A DNA stretch of 23,038 nt from Aquincolibacterium sp964606385. GTDB lineage: Bacteria > Omnitrophota > Omnitrophia > Omnitrophales > Aquincolibacteriaceae. The stretch is taken from the NCBI GenBank assembly GCA_964606385.1, contig CAZSFZ010000026.1, forward strand, positions 1 to 23,038, read 5' to 3'. The notes under the pieces were generated by a model. It did no database searches, was not told the DNA's origin, and was given only the letters and a program-made list of their open reading frames with translations. Position 1 is the stretch's first letter; each line of letters opens with the position of its first letter. Position numbers and translations under genes: made by a program. Positions 21,415 through 23,038 of this stretch are shown here, piece by piece.

Positions 21415-21420
21415 ATTATG
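21415..21420 (-). promoter_or_regulatory. Possible -10 box of the glgC operon
   Basis: On the minus strand, CATAAT (21420-21415) matches five of six consensus positions and lies 8 nt before the ATG at 21406. No good -35 is visible (TGGAAT at 16 bp is three of six). If used, the transcript would begin within a base or two of the start codon. Confidence 0.35.
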
Positions 21421-21449
21421 GCTTTTTTTGCGGAAAATTCCAGCGAATC

Positions 21450-21713
21450 TTAGGCGGAAACGGCGATCGCGCGGTGGGTCAGGACTAATTCTCCGAGGCG
21501 GTCCAAAGCCGTGCTTGTTTTTCCGGAAAATGCGCCATCAAACGGGATGCCGGCCGTCCTGAGTTCTCTGAAATCCATCAAACCCACAAGATCGGATCTC
21601 GGTTGGAAGGAAGGACCTGTAGGGGCAAAAGCAGCACCGACGGAAAGCGCGCTCCCTAGAAGAACTGACGCCGCCACGATTCGCCGGGAAAGGACTGACT
21701 TGAAAGTTGCCAT
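21450..21713 (-). CDS. Small putative exported protein
   Basis: This 87-residue protein is unrecognised. It begins MATFKSVLSRRIVAASVLLG, a basic region followed by a hydrophobic segment (about 12-29) ending in VGAAFA, consistent with a signal peptide. The mature remainder (about 57 residues) has no motif, repeats or cysteines. The ATG at 21713 lies one base after an inverted-repeat arm (GGTGGGAAGC) that also contains the likely ribosome-binding sequence. It lies between the FecR-domain gene and the glgC operon on the same strand. The start context and signal peptide favour a real gene, but short length and lack of homology keep confidence moderate. Confidence 0.55.
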   Translation of the reverse strand: MATFKSVLSRRIVAASVLLGSALSVGAAFAPTGPSFQPRSDLVGLMDFRELRTAGIPFDGAFSGKTSTALDRLGELVLTHRAIAVSA

Positions 21714-21714
21714 G

Positions 21715-21786
21715 GCTTCCCACCCTCGAGGTTAAAAGTCCACCACAACTTCGACTCTATTGTACACCTAAGTATCGGTGGGAAGC
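21715..21786 (-). promoter_or_regulatory. Inverted repeat that could mask a translation start
   Basis: GCTTCCCACC (21715-21724) and GGTGGGAAGC (21777-21786) are perfect 10-bp inverse copies 52 nt apart. In minus-strand RNA the 3' arm, GGTGGGAAGC, is the only ribosome-binding candidate for the gene at 21713 and ends one base before its ATG. Pairing would hide the start. A TACAAT -10-like box (21764-21759) lies in the loop; a transcript from it would lack the 5' arm and be free to translate. An 8-bp palindrome CCTCGAGG (21723-21730) overlaps the arm. It matches no riboswitch family I know. Confidence 0.5.
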
Positions 21787-21835
21787 TATGAGGACTTGAG
21801 GAGCGGTATTAAGTTCGGGAAGACCACCCCACCTA

Positions 21836-21854
21836 TCCGACCCCGGAGGTCGGA
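21836..21854 (-). terminator. Stem-loop after the FecR-domain gene
   Basis: TCCGACC (21836-21842) and GGTCGGA (21848-21854) form a perfect 7-bp GC-rich stem with a 5-nt loop, 6 nt after the stop of the FecR-domain gene at 21861. No T tract follows on the minus strand, so it may stabilise the 3' end or assist factor-dependent termination rather than terminate alone. Confidence 0.4.
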
Positions 21855-21860
21855 CAGAGG

Positions 21861-23038
21861 TTAGACTTTTTCTTTGACGGTGACTTCGAAGATGGTACCG
21901 CGAACACCGGTGAGAGCCGTCGGGGTGCGGACTTCGAACTTGGAATTTCCTTTGAGGGACTCGACTTTCACGAGGATTTTTCCGAGCGCGAGATCCAGGA
22001 CCGTCCTCTTATCGCCCGTAGAAGGATCACTCTCAGCCTGCAGGATGCGGAAGAGGCTACCTTCCTTGATCTCGACCTTACCGGTCTTTCCGCCATCCAT
22101 CACCATTTCCACGGAACTGCTATCGGCGGTCTTTACCTGGTCTCCCGGCAGGATCACCATCCCATCGGTCGCGGGCTGCCAATCCCCGCCCTGGCTCTTC
22201 ACGAACACGTCTTTCCCGGGATTCCTGAGCGTTCCATACCGGTCTCCCGAAGCCGTTTTGTGCATGATGACAGGAGCAGCTGGTTTAAGAATCCGTTGTT
22301 CAGTCGCCGGTATGGTTTCTGAGTCCTTTTGGGCCGCTTTAGATTCGACCCCGGTCCGTTTCAGAACCTCATCCATAGCTCGTTTGACCTTGTCCCCTAC
22401 GGAATCCTGGACCGCTTCCGGGGGTCTGACCTCGCCGTCCCTATCGGCTTTCTTTCCATGATCACCGAACGGATCACTAACTTCCCTTACAACGACCTTC
22501 TTAGGCGCATTCGCCAATCTCCTTGAATGCTTTTTATAAAAGATCCGCATGGAGTCGCCCATGCCCAAAAGCGACATCGCGTTCGCGCCGTCGATCACAT
22601 AGACCGCCCCTTCGATCACCCGCACATCTGTCAGGAATTTCCGGGGATCATCATCACCATCAAAAGCTGTGATCGGCACATCCCGCCAATTCGCGTTTTT
22701 GCCGTCAGCCTCCCCGGAAGCCGCGGCCTCGTCCGTTGTTGCGGAAGACCCGCTTTCGTCTGTAGCTTCAGCTTTCTCAATGCTTCCTTCCTCTTGCGCG
22801 GAAGCATCCTTGGTATCCGCTGACCCGCCCGATGCCGATGATTTTTCACCCTCACTCGGTATGGGAACCGGCTCGCGCCCGGCGGGAGGTTCCGTGACAA
22901 AAGAGATCGACCCCGGTTCCGGTTCTTGCGTGGGGATCTCAACCTTCTGAGGCGCTGAAACAGGAGCTTCCACAGGCGCCGTAACCGGAGGAGTAACAGG
23001 TGACGGGGTAGAAATCCCGCCGATCAGATTACTGAAAT
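21861..23038 (-). CDS. FecR-domain protein, 5' end outside window
   Basis: The frame is open to the right edge, so the true start lies beyond 23038; 392 residues are visible. A GTG at 22973 falls in a Pro/Val/Ala-rich stretch and is probably not the start. The visible N-terminal third is low-complexity and acidic (Pro, Glu, Ser, Asp), as in a linker. The middle (ITAFDGDDDPRKFLTDVRV onward) has no known motif. The last 140 residues or so form a FecR-type beta domain: DGMVILPGDQVKTADSSSVE, KVEIKEGSLFRI, DLALGKILVKVE and the hallmark TPTALTGVRGTIFEV. Stand-alone FecR domains are usually secreted or envelope proteins, distinct from the sigma regulator FecR. Membrane anchoring would be decided by the missing N-terminus. 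Confidence 0.85.
   Translation of the reverse strand, partial: FSNLIGGISTPSPVTPPVTAPVEAPVSAPQKVEIPTQEPEPGSISFVTEPPAGREPVPIPSEGEKSSASGGSADTKDASAQEEGSIEKAEATDESGSSATTDEAAASGEADGKNANWRDVPITAFDGDDDPRKFLTDVRVIEGAVYVIDGANAMSLLGMGDSMRIFYKKHSRRLANAPKKVVVREVSDPFGDHGKKADRDGEVRPPEAVQDSVGDKVKRAMDEVLKRTGVESKAAQKDSETIPATEQRILKPAAPVIMHKTASGDRYGTLRNPGKDVFVKSQGGDWQPATDGMVILPGDQVKTADSSSVEMVMDGGKTGKVEIKEGSLFRILQAESDPSTGDKRTVLDLALGKILVKVESLKGNSKFEVRTPTALTGVRGTIFEVTVKEKV

Overview
The window looks like a chromosomal segment of a Gram-negative bacterium, probably uncultivated. Genes are dense, many start and stop codons overlap, and the coding DNA appears to be a little over half GC. An LptF/LptG-type permease, DapL-type lysine/diaminopimelate synthesis, a pair of TIGR04073-type (exosortase-system-associated) secreted proteins and a DUF2582-type winged-helix protein together suggest Omnitrophota or a relative in the PVC/deltaproteobacterial range. 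That placement is an inference from gene content; no marker gene was compared. Nothing looks like phage, plasmid, insertion sequence, CRISPR or tRNA/rRNA.

Layout. Nearly everything is on the minus strand, so the transcription units read from right to left: (1) 21861-23038, a FecR-domain protein cut by the window edge, and 21450-21713, a small exported protein behind a start-site-masking inverted repeat; (2) 21406 down to 17778, a tight operon of a zinc-ribbon membrane protein, a degenerate receiver domain, a small helical protein, GlgC and a small secreted protein; (3) the only plus-strand unit, 15833-17729, comF and an LptF/G permease; (4) 15463-15642, rpsU with its own promoter and terminator; (5) 15315 down to 9896, hisS-aspS-phoH-ybeY-recO, covering translation, 16S rRNA processing and recombination repair; (6) 8872-9669, an unrecognised gene with its own promoter, structured AT-rich leader and strong terminator; (7) 8651 down to 7152, two TIGR04073-type proteins and a two-receiver response regulator; (8) 7026 down to 406, dapL-folK-panC-panD-nadX-uvrA, mostly aspartate-derived and cofactor biosynthesis; (9) 91-294, a winged-helix protein followed by a hairpin terminator.

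The least expected structure lies between genes. Two intergenic regions (11159-11292 and 15745-15805) are quasi-palindromes built from degenerate seven-base phrases, A-rich or AACG-type on one side and T-rich or CGTT-type on the other. A third (about 9689-9818) is an AT-rich island with TATATA tracts about one helical turn apart. Several genes also have a -10-like box so close to the start codon, with no Shine-Dalgarno sequence, that leaderless transcripts are likely. Protein-level points include a predicted non-discriminating AspRS (His31), a receiver domain with Glu at the phospho-acceptor position, and nadX placed in a panCD operon.
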